From assembly GCA_942493315.1 (NCBI GenBank), contig OW818690.1, positions 1,798,001 to 1,862,000 of the forward strand: a stretch of DNA of 64,000 bases, written 5' to 3'. The DNA is from UBA5429 sp942493315 (lineage in GTDB: Bacteria > Bacteroidota > Bacteroidia > Bacteroidales > WCHB1-69). Below the pieces are notes generated by a model that ran no database searches, had not been told where the DNA came from, and saw only the letters and a list, made by a program, of their open reading frames with translations. The position numbers and the translations under genes were made by a program. Positions 42,413 through 50,801 of this stretch are shown piece after piece (positions within the stretch are counted from its first letter, which is position 1; each line of letters starts with the position of its first letter).

Positions 42413-43144
42413 TTATTTTACAATCAATTTCTTAGTAATTACTGTTTTACCTTCATTTTCAATAGAGTAAAAATAGATACCAGGGTTATAGTTTTCTAAA
42501 GAGATGGAAACTTTTGTATTGTTTCCAATCAATTCTTTAGTGATAACAGAACCGGTAATAGTTCTGATTACCAAAAATGCATCTGAACTTAAATTAGAAA
42601 TATTGTGTTCAAAAGTAACTTTTGTTGAAGCTGGATTAGGATATGCACTTAAATTTCCTGAGGTTGCATTTTCAGCAATTGACACGTCTCTACTGTCTAT
42701 ATGAATATAAAAATTGGTTTCAATAGTTGTGTTTGTTTGATCAAACAATTTAAACTTTAATAAAGAAATACCTCTTGCTCCATTTGGGTTGTAAAATAAG
42801 TGAAATGCTTGATCTCCATAAGCTGCATGTGAAAAATTTTCACCTGCATTAATCATTTGAGGAAAAACACTCACATTCCCTTCCAAACAAGATTCTCCAA
42901 TACAAAACTGAGTTGTAGCACCAGAAAGTAATGAAATAGGATCTCTTAAAACCATAATTCCCAACTGTTGAGTAGAGGTGTTTTCAATATCAATATAGTA
43001 AGTATCATCACTATTTAAAAATCTAGCATCTACAAACATAGTGTCATTATTGTCATAAATATCTCCGTTATATCTGATTACCAGATCTTGAGAAAAACCG
43101 GTCATGATGACAAATAGAAATAAAATGGATATTATTTTTTTCAT
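42413..43144 (-). CDS. Secreted protein with T9SS type A sorting domain
   Basis: A 243-residue protein. A signal peptide (MKKIISILFLFVIMTGFSQD) leads to a beta-rich domain (about 22-155) without a recognised family. The last 75 residues form a type A C-terminal sorting domain: ISVAENATSGNLSAYPNPASTKVTF, then GIYFYSIENEGKTVITKKLIVK. The protein should be exported by Sec, then secreted or surface-anchored by the type IX system with removal of that domain. The T9SS machinery itself is not in this window. A TAATTTTG box at 43180-43187 precedes it. Confidence 0.88.
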   Translation of the reverse strand: MKKIISILFLFVIMTGFSQDLVIRYNGDIYDNNDTMFVDARFLNSDDTYYIDIENTSTQQLGIMVLRDPISLLSGATTQFCIGESCLEGNVSVFPQMINAGENFSHAAYGDQAFHLFYNPNGARGISLLKFKLFDQTNTTIETNFYIHIDSRDVSIAENATSGNLSAYPNPASTKVTFEHNISNLSSDAFLVIRTITGSVITKELIGNNTKVSISLENYNPGIYFYSIENEGKTVITKKLIVK

Positions 43145-43179
43145 AATAAATTATTTTTTTAATTTTAATATATAGACTG

Positions 43180-43187
43180 CAAAATTA
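43180..43187 (-). promoter_or_regulatory. Predicted -7 box (TAATTTTG) of the T9SS-DUF4271-hemD-rnpA run
   Basis: The reverse strand reads TAATTTTG 36 nt upstream of the ATG at 43144. Genes downstream are closely spaced, so it may drive all four. Confidence 0.5.
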
Positions 43188-43206
43188 CTAAAAAATTAAA
43201 TGGGAT

Positions 43207-43905
43207 TTAAAGATTGTACCAAATTTTTTTAAAATGATCTCCCAGTGGTTCAGCGATAATTTCTATAGGAACTTGAGTGATGGGATGTTCAAATGCTATT
43301 CTTCTAGCGTGTAAGCATATAGATGCATCTGGATTGGGCCGTTTGGCTCCATATTTCAAATCCCCTTTAATTATACATCCAATAGTAGATAATTGCACTC
43401 TGATTTGATGATGCCTTCCTGTAAACAATTCCACTTCCAGCATGGTGTATTTTTGACTATGTCCAATAACCGTATAATGTAATTCAGCTCTTAAATAGCC
43501 TTCTTCCGGTTGATCTTTGGCATAACTTCTGTTTAATTTTTCGTTTTTTTTCAAATAATGAACTAACTTTTGAGCTTCTTTTTGCGGGGGTTGTTCCACA
43601 ATAGCCCAGTAAATTTTTGAAATTTTACGATCTTTGATCAATTTTCCCATACGGGATAATCCCTTGGATGTTTTGGTAAAAATAATAGCCCCACTCACAG
43701 GTCTGTCTAATCTGTGAATAGAACCACAAAATACATTTCCCGGTTTATTATATTTTACCTTTAAATATTCCCTCACTTTTTCAACTAAGGGTGTATCTCC
43801 GGTTTTATCTTCTTGTACTACCTCCCCGACTATTTTATTGATGATAATCAAATGATTATCTTCATATAAAATCCGGGGCCCAATCTCTTCAATAATTGAA
43901 TTCAT
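43207..43905 (-). CDS. RluA-family pseudouridine synthase
   Basis: A 232-residue synthase lacking the N-terminal S4 RNA-binding domain. The catalytic aspartate lies in SIHRLDRPVSGAIIFTKT, and the family motifs LEVELFTGRHHQIRVQL and ICLHARRIAFEHP follow. It isomerises a uridine in rRNA or tRNA to pseudouridine; the target cannot be told from sequence. The compact form resembles RluA/TruC-type enzymes. It begins 2 nt after panB ends, so both are in one transcript. Confidence 0.92.
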   Translation of the reverse strand: MNSIIEEIGPRILYEDNHLIIINKIVGEVVQEDKTGDTPLVEKVREYLKVKYNKPGNVFCGSIHRLDRPVSGAIIFTKTSKGLSRMGKLIKDRKISKIYWAIVEQPPQKEAQKLVHYLKKNEKLNRSYAKDQPEEGYLRAELHYTVIGHSQKYTMLEVELFTGRHHQIRVQLSTIGCIIKGDLKYGAKRPNPDASICLHARRIAFEHPITQVPIEIIAEPLGDHFKKIWYNL

Positions 43906-43907
43906 TT

Positions 43908-44729
43908 TTAATATTGCTCTTTTTCGTTAGGAAATTCACATGTTTTAACATCATTAATATAATTCGATACAGAATCAATGATCTCTTTACTCAAATTATG
44001 ATATCTTCTTAAAAAACGAGGAGAGAATTGTGAGCTATACCCCATCATGTCGTGGAAAACCAATACCTGACCACTGGTATGAGGACCGGCTCCGATCCCA
44101 ATGGTTGGTATCGTAATAGATTCTGTAACGATTTTTGCAAGATCTGCAGGAATTTTTTCCAGTACAATTGCAAAACAACCATGTTGTTCTAAAATTTTGG
44201 CATCATTTAATATTTTTTCAGCTTCTTTATCCGTAGTTCCTCTAACCGAATAGGTTCCATATTTGTTGATAGACTGAGGCATTAAACCTAAGTGCCCCAT
44301 TACAGGTATTCCGGCGGATAATATGCGATCAATACTTTCAGAAATTTCTATACCCCCTTCCATTTTCACTGCATCTGCTCCCGATTCCTTCATAATTCTG
44401 ATAGCTGAAGCCAATGCTTCTTTTGAATTTCCCTGATACGTACCAAATGGCATATCTACAACAACAAGAGCTCTTTCAACTGCTCTAACAACAGATGATG
44501 CATGATATATCATCTCGTTTAAAGTAATAGGTAAAGTCGTTTTATATCCTGCCATAACATTGGCAGCTGAATCACCCACCAATATAACATCAATTTTTGC
44601 CTGATCTAACAATCTTGCATTGGAATAATCGTAAGCTGTCAACATAGCAATTTTTTCCCCTTCGTTACACATCTTTCTGAGAAGATTTGTCGTAACTTTT
44701 GATACATTTGTTGATAAATATTGAGTCAT
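43908..44729 (-). CDS. panB: 3-methyl-2-oxobutanoate hydroxymethyltransferase
   Basis: A 273-residue enzyme of normal length. Characteristic segments are IAMLTAYDYSNARLLDQAKIDVILVGDSAANVMAGY, VVDMPFGTYQGNS, VKMEGG, PVMGHLGLMPQS and TIGIGAGPHTSGQVLVFHDM. It transfers a hydroxymethyl group from 5,10-methylene-THF to 2-oxoisovalerate, the first committed step of pantothenate/CoA synthesis, and is cytosolic. Metal and substrate residues appear intact. Other pan genes are not adjacent. It lies between the CstA-type transporter and the pseudouridine synthase genes on the same strand. Confidence 0.97.
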   Translation of the reverse strand: MTQYLSTNVSKVTTNLLRKMCNEGEKIAMLTAYDYSNARLLDQAKIDVILVGDSAANVMAGYKTTLPITLNEMIYHASSVVRAVERALVVVDMPFGTYQGNSKEALASAIRIMKESGADAVKMEGGIEISESIDRILSAGIPVMGHLGLMPQSINKYGTYSVRGTTDKEAEKILNDAKILEQHGCFAIVLEKIPADLAKIVTESITIPTIGIGAGPHTSGQVLVFHDMMGYSSQFSPRFLRRYHNLSKEIIDSVSNYINDVKTCEFPNEKEQY

Positions 44730-44740
44730 TTTTTTAATAT

Positions 44741-46192
44741 TTAATGATTAAATGTGTTCTTTTTAAATTTATTTTTCCAAACCCAGAATAGAATGGTAAT
44801 GGAGATGGTGATCCCAAATCCTAAACTATATGATAAAACAGGATTTAATCCAAATCCTTGATTTTGAGCGATAAAAATAAAAGTAGTTGTCACCAAGGTC
44901 ATAAAAATGGCCGGAATCAAGGTGATCCAATAAAACTTTTTTTCAGTAACTAAATAAACACTTGAAGCCCAAAGTGTCACCATGGCCAAAAACTGATTTC
45001 CCCATGCAAAATAGCGCCAGATAATGTCAAATCCTTGTTTGTCTGTGATACTCCATACTAAAATAACAATAGAAACTAAGAAAATCGGAATCGAAATGAT
45101 GAGTCTATTTTTCATAGTTTTTTGTTCAAAATGAAAGAGTTCAGCAATCATAATTCTACCCATCCGAAAGGCAGTATCTCCTGTTGTTATTGGGGCAAAA
45201 ATGACCCCTAAAACCGCTAAAACCGCTCCAATTTTACCCATCCAGGTTTGAGTGATCAATTGAACCACTAAAGTTGGATTTCCACTTAAATATAATGCTT
45301 TTCCTGCTTCATTGTGATGAAAAAAGTAGGTTGCTGCTGCTGCCCAGATCAATGCAACAATTCCTTCTGTAATCATCGCTCCAAAAAAAACAGGTTTCCC
45401 TTGAGTTTCATTGGTCATACACCTCGACATCAATGTGGATTGTGTTGAATGAAAACCACTTATTGCGCCACAGGCAATGGTGATAAACATAATGGGAAAA
45501 ATGGGATTTCCATTTTTTTGAGGATGTTGGTTCCCTAATCCATCCCAAAATTCCGGAAGTTCAGGTTGAAAATAGAAAATGCTGAAAAGTATTCCCAATG
45601 CCATAATCAACAGAAAAATACCAAAAATGGGATAAATCTTTCCAATGATTTTATCGATAGGAAGCAATGTAGCTAATAAATAATAGATAAAAATGACAAT
45701 GATCCAGAATGTTAGATTGAAAAAATCGGGAGTGATAGTCGTTAATAACTGAGCCGGTCCAAATACAAAAACAACACCCACCAGAATAGTGAGAATAATC
45801 ATAAATATTCTCATAAATTCCCTCACAAATTTACCGAGGTACAAACCATGGATTTCAGGAAGTGTCTCTCCATTTTTGCGAAGAGAGATCATTCCGGGAA
45901 TGTAATCATGAACAGCTCCTATAAAAACAGATCCCAATGTGATCCATAAAAATGAAGCTGTCCCAAATTTGGCTCCCATAATGGCTCCAAAAATGGGTCC
46001 TAATCCTGCAATGTTCAAAAATTGAATGATGAAAATCTTATACCCTTTCATAGGGATATAATCAACGCCATCTTTTAATCTAAAAGCCGGTGTTACATTG
46101 GTTTTTTCGATTTTAAATATTTTTTCAACAACTTTGCCGTAGATAAAATAACCGACAATCAAGAAAATTAAACATCCAATAAATGAGATCAT
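44741..46192 (-). CDS. CstA-family carbon starvation/peptide transporter
   Basis: A 483-residue inner-membrane protein with about 13-14 helices. Family hallmarks are LKDGVDYIPMKGYKIFIIQFLNIAGLGPIFGAIMGAKFG near the N-terminus and ISGFHSTQSTLMSRCMTNE in the middle. Homologues take up peptides or pyruvate; this is the shorter type without the C-terminal extension of E. coli CstA. A TATCTTTG box at 46218-46225 lies 26 nt upstream, and yqeY diverges. No BtsS/YehU-like regulator is adjacent, so the substrate is open. Confidence 0.9.
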   Translation of the reverse strand: MISFIGCLIFLIVGYFIYGKVVEKIFKIEKTNVTPAFRLKDGVDYIPMKGYKIFIIQFLNIAGLGPIFGAIMGAKFGTASFLWITLGSVFIGAVHDYIPGMISLRKNGETLPEIHGLYLGKFVREFMRIFMIILTILVGVVFVFGPAQLLTTITPDFFNLTFWIIVIFIYYLLATLLPIDKIIGKIYPIFGIFLLIMALGILFSIFYFQPELPEFWDGLGNQHPQKNGNPIFPIMFITIACGAISGFHSTQSTLMSRCMTNETQGKPVFFGAMITEGIVALIWAAAATYFFHHNEAGKALYLSGNPTLVVQLITQTWMGKIGAVLAVLGVIFAPITTGDTAFRMGRIMIAELFHFEQKTMKNRLIISIPIFLVSIVILVWSITDKQGFDIIWRYFAWGNQFLAMVTLWASSVYLVTEKKFYWITLIPAIFMTLVTTTFIFIAQNQGFGLNPVLSYSLGFGITISITILFWVWKNKFKKNTFNH

Positions 46193-46217
46193 GATGTACT
46201 TCTTTTTTTTAGACCCG

Positions 46218-46225
46218 CAAAGATA
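46218..46225 (-). promoter_or_regulatory. Predicted -7 box (TATCTTTG) of the cstA-panB run
   Basis: The reverse strand reads TATCTTTG 26 nt upstream of the transporter ATG. Confidence 0.5.
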
Positions 46226-46282
46226 TAGCTTTTTGTTGTATTCATTAATATAATTAAACTTAAAAAATCAGTATATTTTCAG

Positions 46283-46290
46283 TATATTTG
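46283..46290 (+). promoter_or_regulatory. Predicted -7 box (TATATTTG) of yqeY
   Basis: TATATTTG lies 78 nt upstream of the yqeY ATG, giving a leader of roughly 70 nt; it follows a near-copy, gtatattttc, 12 nt earlier. Confidence 0.5.
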
Positions 46291-46368
46291 CAGTTGTGAA
46301 AATTAGTTCATATTACTACTGTATGATCTACTGTTTTTTGTTTTTAAATAATTGTAAATTAATATTAT

Positions 46369-46815
46369 ATGAGTTTAGAAGAGAGAATTAATGAAGATAT
46401 CAAAAAAGCAATGTTAGCCAAAGAAAAAGAAAAATTGAATGCTTTGAGAGCGATTAAAGCGGCCATTCTTTTATTGAAAACTTCAGGCGAAAATGTTGTA
46501 ATTACTGAAGAAATGGAGTTCAAAACACTTCAAAAGTTAGCGAAACAAAGAAGAGACTCGGCTGAATTGTATCAGGCTCAAAATCGGGAAGATCTTTATA
46601 CTGAAGAGATCACTCAACTCTCCTTTATTAACGAATATTTGCCAAAATTACTTACTTCTGAAGAGATTTTGCAACAAGTTACAGCAATCGCTGAACAAAA
46701 TTCTATTACAGAAATCAAAGAAATGGGAAAATTAATGGGGTTATGCTCTAAAGCAATGGCCGGAAAAGCTGATAATAAAGTGATTTCTGAAGTTGTGAAA
46801 TCCTTTTTATCTTAA
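46369..46815 (+). CDS. GatB/YqeY domain protein
   Basis: A 148-residue helical protein of the stand-alone YqeY family: LEERINEDIKKAMLAKEKEKLNALRAIKAAI, LAKQRRDSAELYQAQNREDL, EITQLSFINEYLPKLLT and a C-terminal MGKLMGLCSKAMAGKADNKVISEVVKSFL. The fold is shared with the tRNA-binding tail of GatB, and an RNA-related or tRNA-amidation-associated role is assumed but not shown. It is transcribed from its own promoter and followed by the M28 peptidase gene after 11 nt. Confidence 0.92.
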   Translation: MSLEERINEDIKKAMLAKEKEKLNALRAIKAAILLLKTSGENVVITEEMEFKTLQKLAKQRRDSAELYQAQNREDLYTEEITQLSFINEYLPKLLTSEEILQQVTAIAEQNSITEIKEMGKLMGLCSKAMAGKADNKVISEVVKSFLS

Positions 46816-46826
46816 TATTGGATCTG

Positions 46827-47741
46827 ATGAAAAAAATCTTTTTATACTTACTTTTTTCAATCGTATTGAGTTGTTTTACCTTTGCTCAAACAACTTATAC
46901 CGCACAACAAAACATGAAATATCTGACTTCTTCACCATTACAGGGAAGAAATGCCGGAACTAAAGGGGATTCATTAGCCCAGGTATTTATTGTTGAAAAT
47001 TTGAAAAGTTTGAATATAAAACCTTTTTATAATGATTATATACAACCATTTACATCCAAAATGGAACCCATGAGAGGTGGTGATCTCATCTCAAGTAAAA
47101 ACGTTATTGGTTGGATCGAAGGTACCGACTCTGTTTTGAAAAAAGAGTATATCATCATTTGTGCTCACTTTGATCATGTTGGCTTAGAAAAAGGAAGAAT
47201 CCATCCCGGGGCAAATGATAACGCATCCGGAGTGGTTACTATACTCAATATTGCCAAAATGATTCAACAAAATCCATTGAAAAGATCTGTGCTGGTTATA
47301 TTTTTTGGTGCTGAAGAGAAAGGATTACTGGGATCTTACTATTTTGTTAAAAAAACAAAATTTCCTTTAAAAACGATTGATGCCGTTTTTAATTTTGATA
47401 TGGTCGGCAAACTAAAACAAGAAGGAACTCTTTACTCAAAAGGGGAACAAACTACTAAAATTTTCCCTGAATTATTGGAAAAATATGCTGCAAAATATAA
47501 TGTAAAATATGAAGTTTCTCCATTTAACTATATGAATGGATCAGACCATTACCCTTTTTATAGAAAAAGAATTCCTGTCCTATTCTTTAACACTGGATTA
47601 GATTGGGATAATTATCATCAAGCTTCCGATCTACCTGAAAAAATTGATTACGAAGGGATTGAATTAATCTCTAAAATCGGATTCGATTTAATAACCGAAG
47701 TGGGTAATAAAACTGAAAAATTAAAATTTAAGAAAAAATAA
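46827..47741 (+). CDS. Exported M28-family zinc aminopeptidase
   Basis: A 304-residue peptidase from the ATG at 46827 (the frame extends to a TTG at 46818, but the ATG gives a standard signal peptide, MKKIFLYLLFSIVLSCFTFAQ). The cocatalytic zinc ligands of the family are visible: AHFDHVG, GANDNASGV, FGAEEKGLLGS, FDMVGK and GSDHYPFY. The domain occupies about 90-290. It is probably periplasmic or secreted, removing N-terminal residues from peptides. There is no sorting domain. It precedes guaA by 4 nt. Confidence 0.92.
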   Translation: MKKIFLYLLFSIVLSCFTFAQTTYTAQQNMKYLTSSPLQGRNAGTKGDSLAQVFIVENLKSLNIKPFYNDYIQPFTSKMEPMRGGDLISSKNVIGWIEGTDSVLKKEYIIICAHFDHVGLEKGRIHPGANDNASGVVTILNIAKMIQQNPLKRSVLVIFFGAEEKGLLGSYYFVKKTKFPLKTIDAVFNFDMVGKLKQEGTLYSKGEQTTKIFPELLEKYAAKYNVKYEVSPFNYMNGSDHYPFYRKRIPVLFFNTGLDWDNYHQASDLPEKIDYEGIELISKIGFDLITEVGNKTEKLKFKKK

Positions 47742-47745
47742 GCGC

Positions 47746-49269
47746 ATGAACGAAAAAATTATCATTCTGGATTTTGGCTCTCAATATACTCAATTGATTG
47801 CCAGACGTATCAGAGAGTTAAACACTTATTGTGAAATTTTACCCTATAACAAATTTCCTGAATCCTTAGAAGGAATCAAAGGGGTTGTTTTATCAGGTAG
47901 TCCATTCTCCGTAAATCAGGAGGAGGCATTTAAACCTAATCTGGACCCTTTTAAAGGAAAAATTCCAACTTTGGGGATCTGTTATGGAGCTCAACTTATG
48001 GCTTTATATGCAGGAGGTAAAGTGGAACAAGCCGGAACAAGAGAATATGGTAGAGCTCATCTCTCTTTCATTGATTCGAATGATATTTTATTGCAAGGCG
48101 TTAGATCCGGTTCTCAGGTTTGGATGTCTCATGGAGATACCATTACTGTAGTTCCTGATCATTTTAATCTTATTGCAAGTACTAATGAGGTAAAAGTGGG
48201 TGCTTATAAAATCGAAGGGGAACCTACCTGGGCAGTGCAATTTCACCCTGAAGTGTATCATAGTGAAGATGGAACCATTATCTTAAATAATTTTGTTCAA
48301 CATATTTGTCAATGTAAACAAGATTGGACCCCGGCTTCATTTATCGAAACAACCGTCGCTGAATTGAAAAGTCAAATTGGGAATGACCGGGTTGTATTAG
48401 GACTATCTGGAGGTGTTGACTCTACAGTTGCTGCCGTTCTTCTTCATAAAGCGATTGGTAAAAATCTGTTTTGTATTTTCGTTGATAACGGATTATTGAG
48501 AAAAAATGAGTTTGAAACCGTTCTTGAAAACTATAAAACCCTAGGTCTTAATGTTAAAGGTGTTGATGCATCTCAACGTTTTTATGATGAATTGAAAGGT
48601 GTTAGTGATCCCGAAACCAAACGAAAAATTATTGGTAAAGGATTTATCGATGTTTTTGATATCGAAGCACATCAACTGGAAAATATCAAATGGTTGGCTC
48701 AGGGGACTATTTATCCTGATCGGATTGAATCCCTTTCAATTACCGGAATGGTGATCAAATCACATCATAATGTGGGTGGATTACCAGAAAAAATGAATTT
48801 AAAAGTCGTAGAACCGCTCCATTTATTGTTTAAAGACGAAGTGAGAAGAGTGGGAAAAGCCTTGGGAATTCCTGAATCATTGATTCAACGTCACCCATTT
48901 CCAGGTCCTGGACTTGGTGTTAGAATTTTAGGAGATATCACACCGGAAAAAGTACGGATTTTACAAGAAGCAGATGCTATTTTTATTGATGGATTGAAAG
49001 AACATGGTTTATATCAACAGGTATGGCAAGCAGGTACCATCTTACTTCCGATTCAATCAGTAGGAGTGATGGGAGATGAAAGAACTTATGAAAATGCTGT
49101 TGCCCTTAGAGCAGTGCTTTCAACCGATGGTATGACTGCAGACTGGGCAAAACTCCCTTATGAGTTTTTAGCTAAAATCTCTAATGAAATTATCAATAAA
49201 GTTAAAGGAATCAACAGGGTTGTTTACGATATCAGTTCAAAACCACCTGCAACCATTGAGTGGGAATAA
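47746..49269 (+). CDS. guaA: GMP synthase (glutamine-hydrolysing)
   Basis: A 507-residue bifunctional enzyme. The N-terminal class I glutamine amidotransferase (about 1-185) has the triad Cys in GICYGAQLMA and His/Glu in QFHPEVYHS. The ATP-pyrophosphatase domain (about 195-390) has the P-loop VLGLSGGVDSTVAA, and the C-terminal dimerisation domain ends KPPATIEWE, the invariant GuaA terminus. It aminates XMP to GMP. The length and motifs are normal. A bidirectional terminator follows within 2 nt. Confidence 0.98.
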   Translation: MNEKIIILDFGSQYTQLIARRIRELNTYCEILPYNKFPESLEGIKGVVLSGSPFSVNQEEAFKPNLDPFKGKIPTLGICYGAQLMALYAGGKVEQAGTREYGRAHLSFIDSNDILLQGVRSGSQVWMSHGDTITVVPDHFNLIASTNEVKVGAYKIEGEPTWAVQFHPEVYHSEDGTIILNNFVQHICQCKQDWTPASFIETTVAELKSQIGNDRVVLGLSGGVDSTVAAVLLHKAIGKNLFCIFVDNGLLRKNEFETVLENYKTLGLNVKGVDASQRFYDELKGVSDPETKRKIIGKGFIDVFDIEAHQLENIKWLAQGTIYPDRIESLSITGMVIKSHHNVGGLPEKMNLKVVEPLHLLFKDEVRRVGKALGIPESLIQRHPFPGPGLGVRILGDITPEKVRILQEADAIFIDGLKEHGLYQQVWQAGTILLPIQSVGVMGDERTYENAVALRAVLSTDGMTADWAKLPYEFLAKISNEIINKVKGINRVVYDISSKPPATIEWE

Positions 49270-49270
49270 G

Positions 49271-49303
49271 AAAAAAGCCGGTTTTTAAAACCGGCTTTTT
49301 TTA
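49271..49303. terminator. Bidirectional terminator between guaA and the DRTGG gene
   Basis: The hairpin aagccggttt-tta-aaaccggctt, flanked by A and T runs, separates the convergent guaA (+) and DRTGG (-) genes and reaches the DRTGG stop codon. Confidence 0.9.
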
Positions 49304-49636
49304 TTTTGAAATTTCCTGATAAACATGACCAGCAATATCAAAGGTTTCCATCGGTGTACCCAATATTGGAATCTCCTCATCTTTAGCTTGTTCTAACATA
49401 TCCGGATCAGGTTGAAACCCTTTCACCAATATCACACAGGCCAACTCTTTTAAGGATGCAATAGCAATCACATTTTTATGCGTTTGTAATGTCATCCATA
49501 CATGCCCTTCCTGTGCAAACCCCATCACATCACTCAAAAGATCTGATACATACCCACCTTTAATTTCTCTATCCAGATATTCCTCCCCACAAAAGAGTTT
49601 TAAATCTAATTTTTCAACTAATTCTCTAACTTTCAT
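49301..49636 (-). CDS. Stand-alone DRTGG domain protein
   Basis: A 111-residue cytosolic protein consisting only of a DRTGG domain: EIKGGYVSDLLSDVMGFAQEGHVWMTLQTHKNVIAIASLKELACVILVKG. In other bacteria this domain occurs alone next to hydrogenase or HPr-kinase-like genes and is thought to bind a nucleotide or metabolite, but its function is unproven. It has no kinase domain here. A TATTTTTG box lies at 49675-49682. It is the same strand as the aminotransferase cassette but separated from it by a tandem array, so probably independent. Confidence 0.82.
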   Translation of the reverse strand: MKVRELVEKLDLKLFCGEEYLDREIKGGYVSDLLSDVMGFAQEGHVWMTLQTHKNVIAIASLKELACVILVKGFQPDPDMLEQAKDEEIPILGTPMETFDIAGHVYQEISK

Positions 49637-49674
49637 TGTATTGTATTGTTTGGTTTAATAATAATTTCGATCCA

Positions 49675-49682
49675 CAAAAATA
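49675..49682 (-). promoter_or_regulatory. Predicted -7 box (TATTTTTG) of the DRTGG gene
   Basis: The reverse strand reads TATTTTTG 39 nt upstream of the DRTGG ATG and directly beside the octamer array. Confidence 0.5.
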
Positions 49683-49690
49683 CTAAAAAT

Positions 49691-49722
49691 AATTAGCAAA
49701 TTAGCAAATTAGCAAACGAGCA
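49691..49722. repeat. Octamer tandem array (aattagca) overlapping the end of the aminotransferase gene
   Basis: Four 8-bp units (three aattagca, one decayed aacgagca). The right part encodes the last residues and the stop of the DegT-type aminotransferase at 49701-50801. The unit resembles aattagct at 58119. Confidence 0.8.
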
Positions 49723-50801
49723 CATTGAACAAGGTCTTCCTCTTCCATTACCTGGTGGAGTGGTAAACATAAGATATTCCGGGCCATTTTTTCTGCAATG
49801 GGTAATGGCGATCTTTTAAAATTTTGAAAAATAGACACTTCTGTTACCAAAGGATCAAAATATTTTTTACAATGAATATTTTTATTTTTCATTTTTTGAA
49901 ATAATTGATCTCTGGTGTATCCAGTTATTAGAGAATCGATTACAATTGGGAAATATCCGTAGTTGTATTTTATTCCCGGTTTCTCTGTTAAAAAAGCGAT
50001 ACCCGGAATTGGATGAAGCATTTTTTTATAAAGATGAAATAATGTTTTTCTTTTTTCAATCGCCTGATCAATATACTGAAGCTGAAGAAGTCCAAAAGCT
50101 GCCTGAAATTCGTTCATTTTTCCGTTTAATCCTGCTGTTACAGGATTTTGAGCAACGTCTATCCCATTGTTTTTGAGTTTTTCATTCTCAGTTTGGAGTG
50201 TTTGATCTTTGCAAATAATGGCTCCCCCTTCAATGGTATTAAAAGTTTTGGTAGCATGAAAACTGATGGTGGAACAATCTCCTGCAAGTAGAATCGATTT
50301 TTTATTTTCTTCTACTCCAAAGCAATGTGCAGCATCAAAAATTAACTTAATACCATGTTTTTTAGCGATTTTTGCTAACGCTTTCATGTTACAAGGTTGT
50401 CCAAAAAGGTGAACAGCTAAAATGGCAGAAGTTTCAGGTGTAATCGCTTGTTCCACTTTTTCGGGATCAATATTGAATGTATCTTCTTCAATATCAACAA
50501 ATACCGGTGTAAGACCATTCCATAAAATGGCCTGTGCTGTTGAAATGTGCGTAAATGGAGTTGTGATCACTTCACCGCTCAGGTTCAGTGCTTTTAATGC
50601 CAGAATTAAAGCAGTTGTTCCATTATTAACCACACTCAAATACTCTACTCCTAACTTTTTTTTCAATTCCATTTCGAATTGCATTTCCATATTTCCCCGA
50701 TTGGTGATTATCCCTGATTCCCATATTTTTTCTAAATAGGAAACATACTCATTCAAAGGAGGTAGTAGGGGATAGGTGGTTCTAATGGGTTTGCTATTCA
50801 T
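49701..50801 (-). CDS. DegT/DnrJ/EryC1-family PLP aminotransferase
   Basis: A 366-residue fold-type I aminotransferase. The PLP lysine lies in ISFHATKTFNTIEGGAII; other family motifs are VVNNGTTALILALKAL, TTPFTHISTAQAILWNG and LIFDAAHCFG. Such enzymes usually aminate keto-sugars bound to nucleotides, occasionally other ketones, so a sugar or lipid amination step is likely. It is the last gene of the five-gene cassette, overlapping the GT2 gene by 8 nt. Its final codons fall inside a tandem octamer array, so the extreme C-terminus may vary. The substrate is unknown. Confidence 0.9.
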   Translation of the reverse strand: MNSKPIRTTYPLLPPLNEYVSYLEKIWESGIITNRGNMEMQFEMELKKKLGVEYLSVVNNGTTALILALKALNLSGEVITTPFTHISTAQAILWNGLTPVFVDIEEDTFNIDPEKVEQAITPETSAILAVHLFGQPCNMKALAKIAKKHGIKLIFDAAHCFGVEENKKSILLAGDCSTISFHATKTFNTIEGGAIICKDQTLQTENEKLKNNGIDVAQNPVTAGLNGKMNEFQAAFGLLQLQYIDQAIEKRKTLFHLYKKMLHPIPGIAFLTEKPGIKYNYGYFPIVIDSLITGYTRDQLFQKMKNKNIHCKKYFDPLVTEVSIFQNFKRSPLPIAEKMARNILCLPLHQVMEEEDLVQCARLLIC

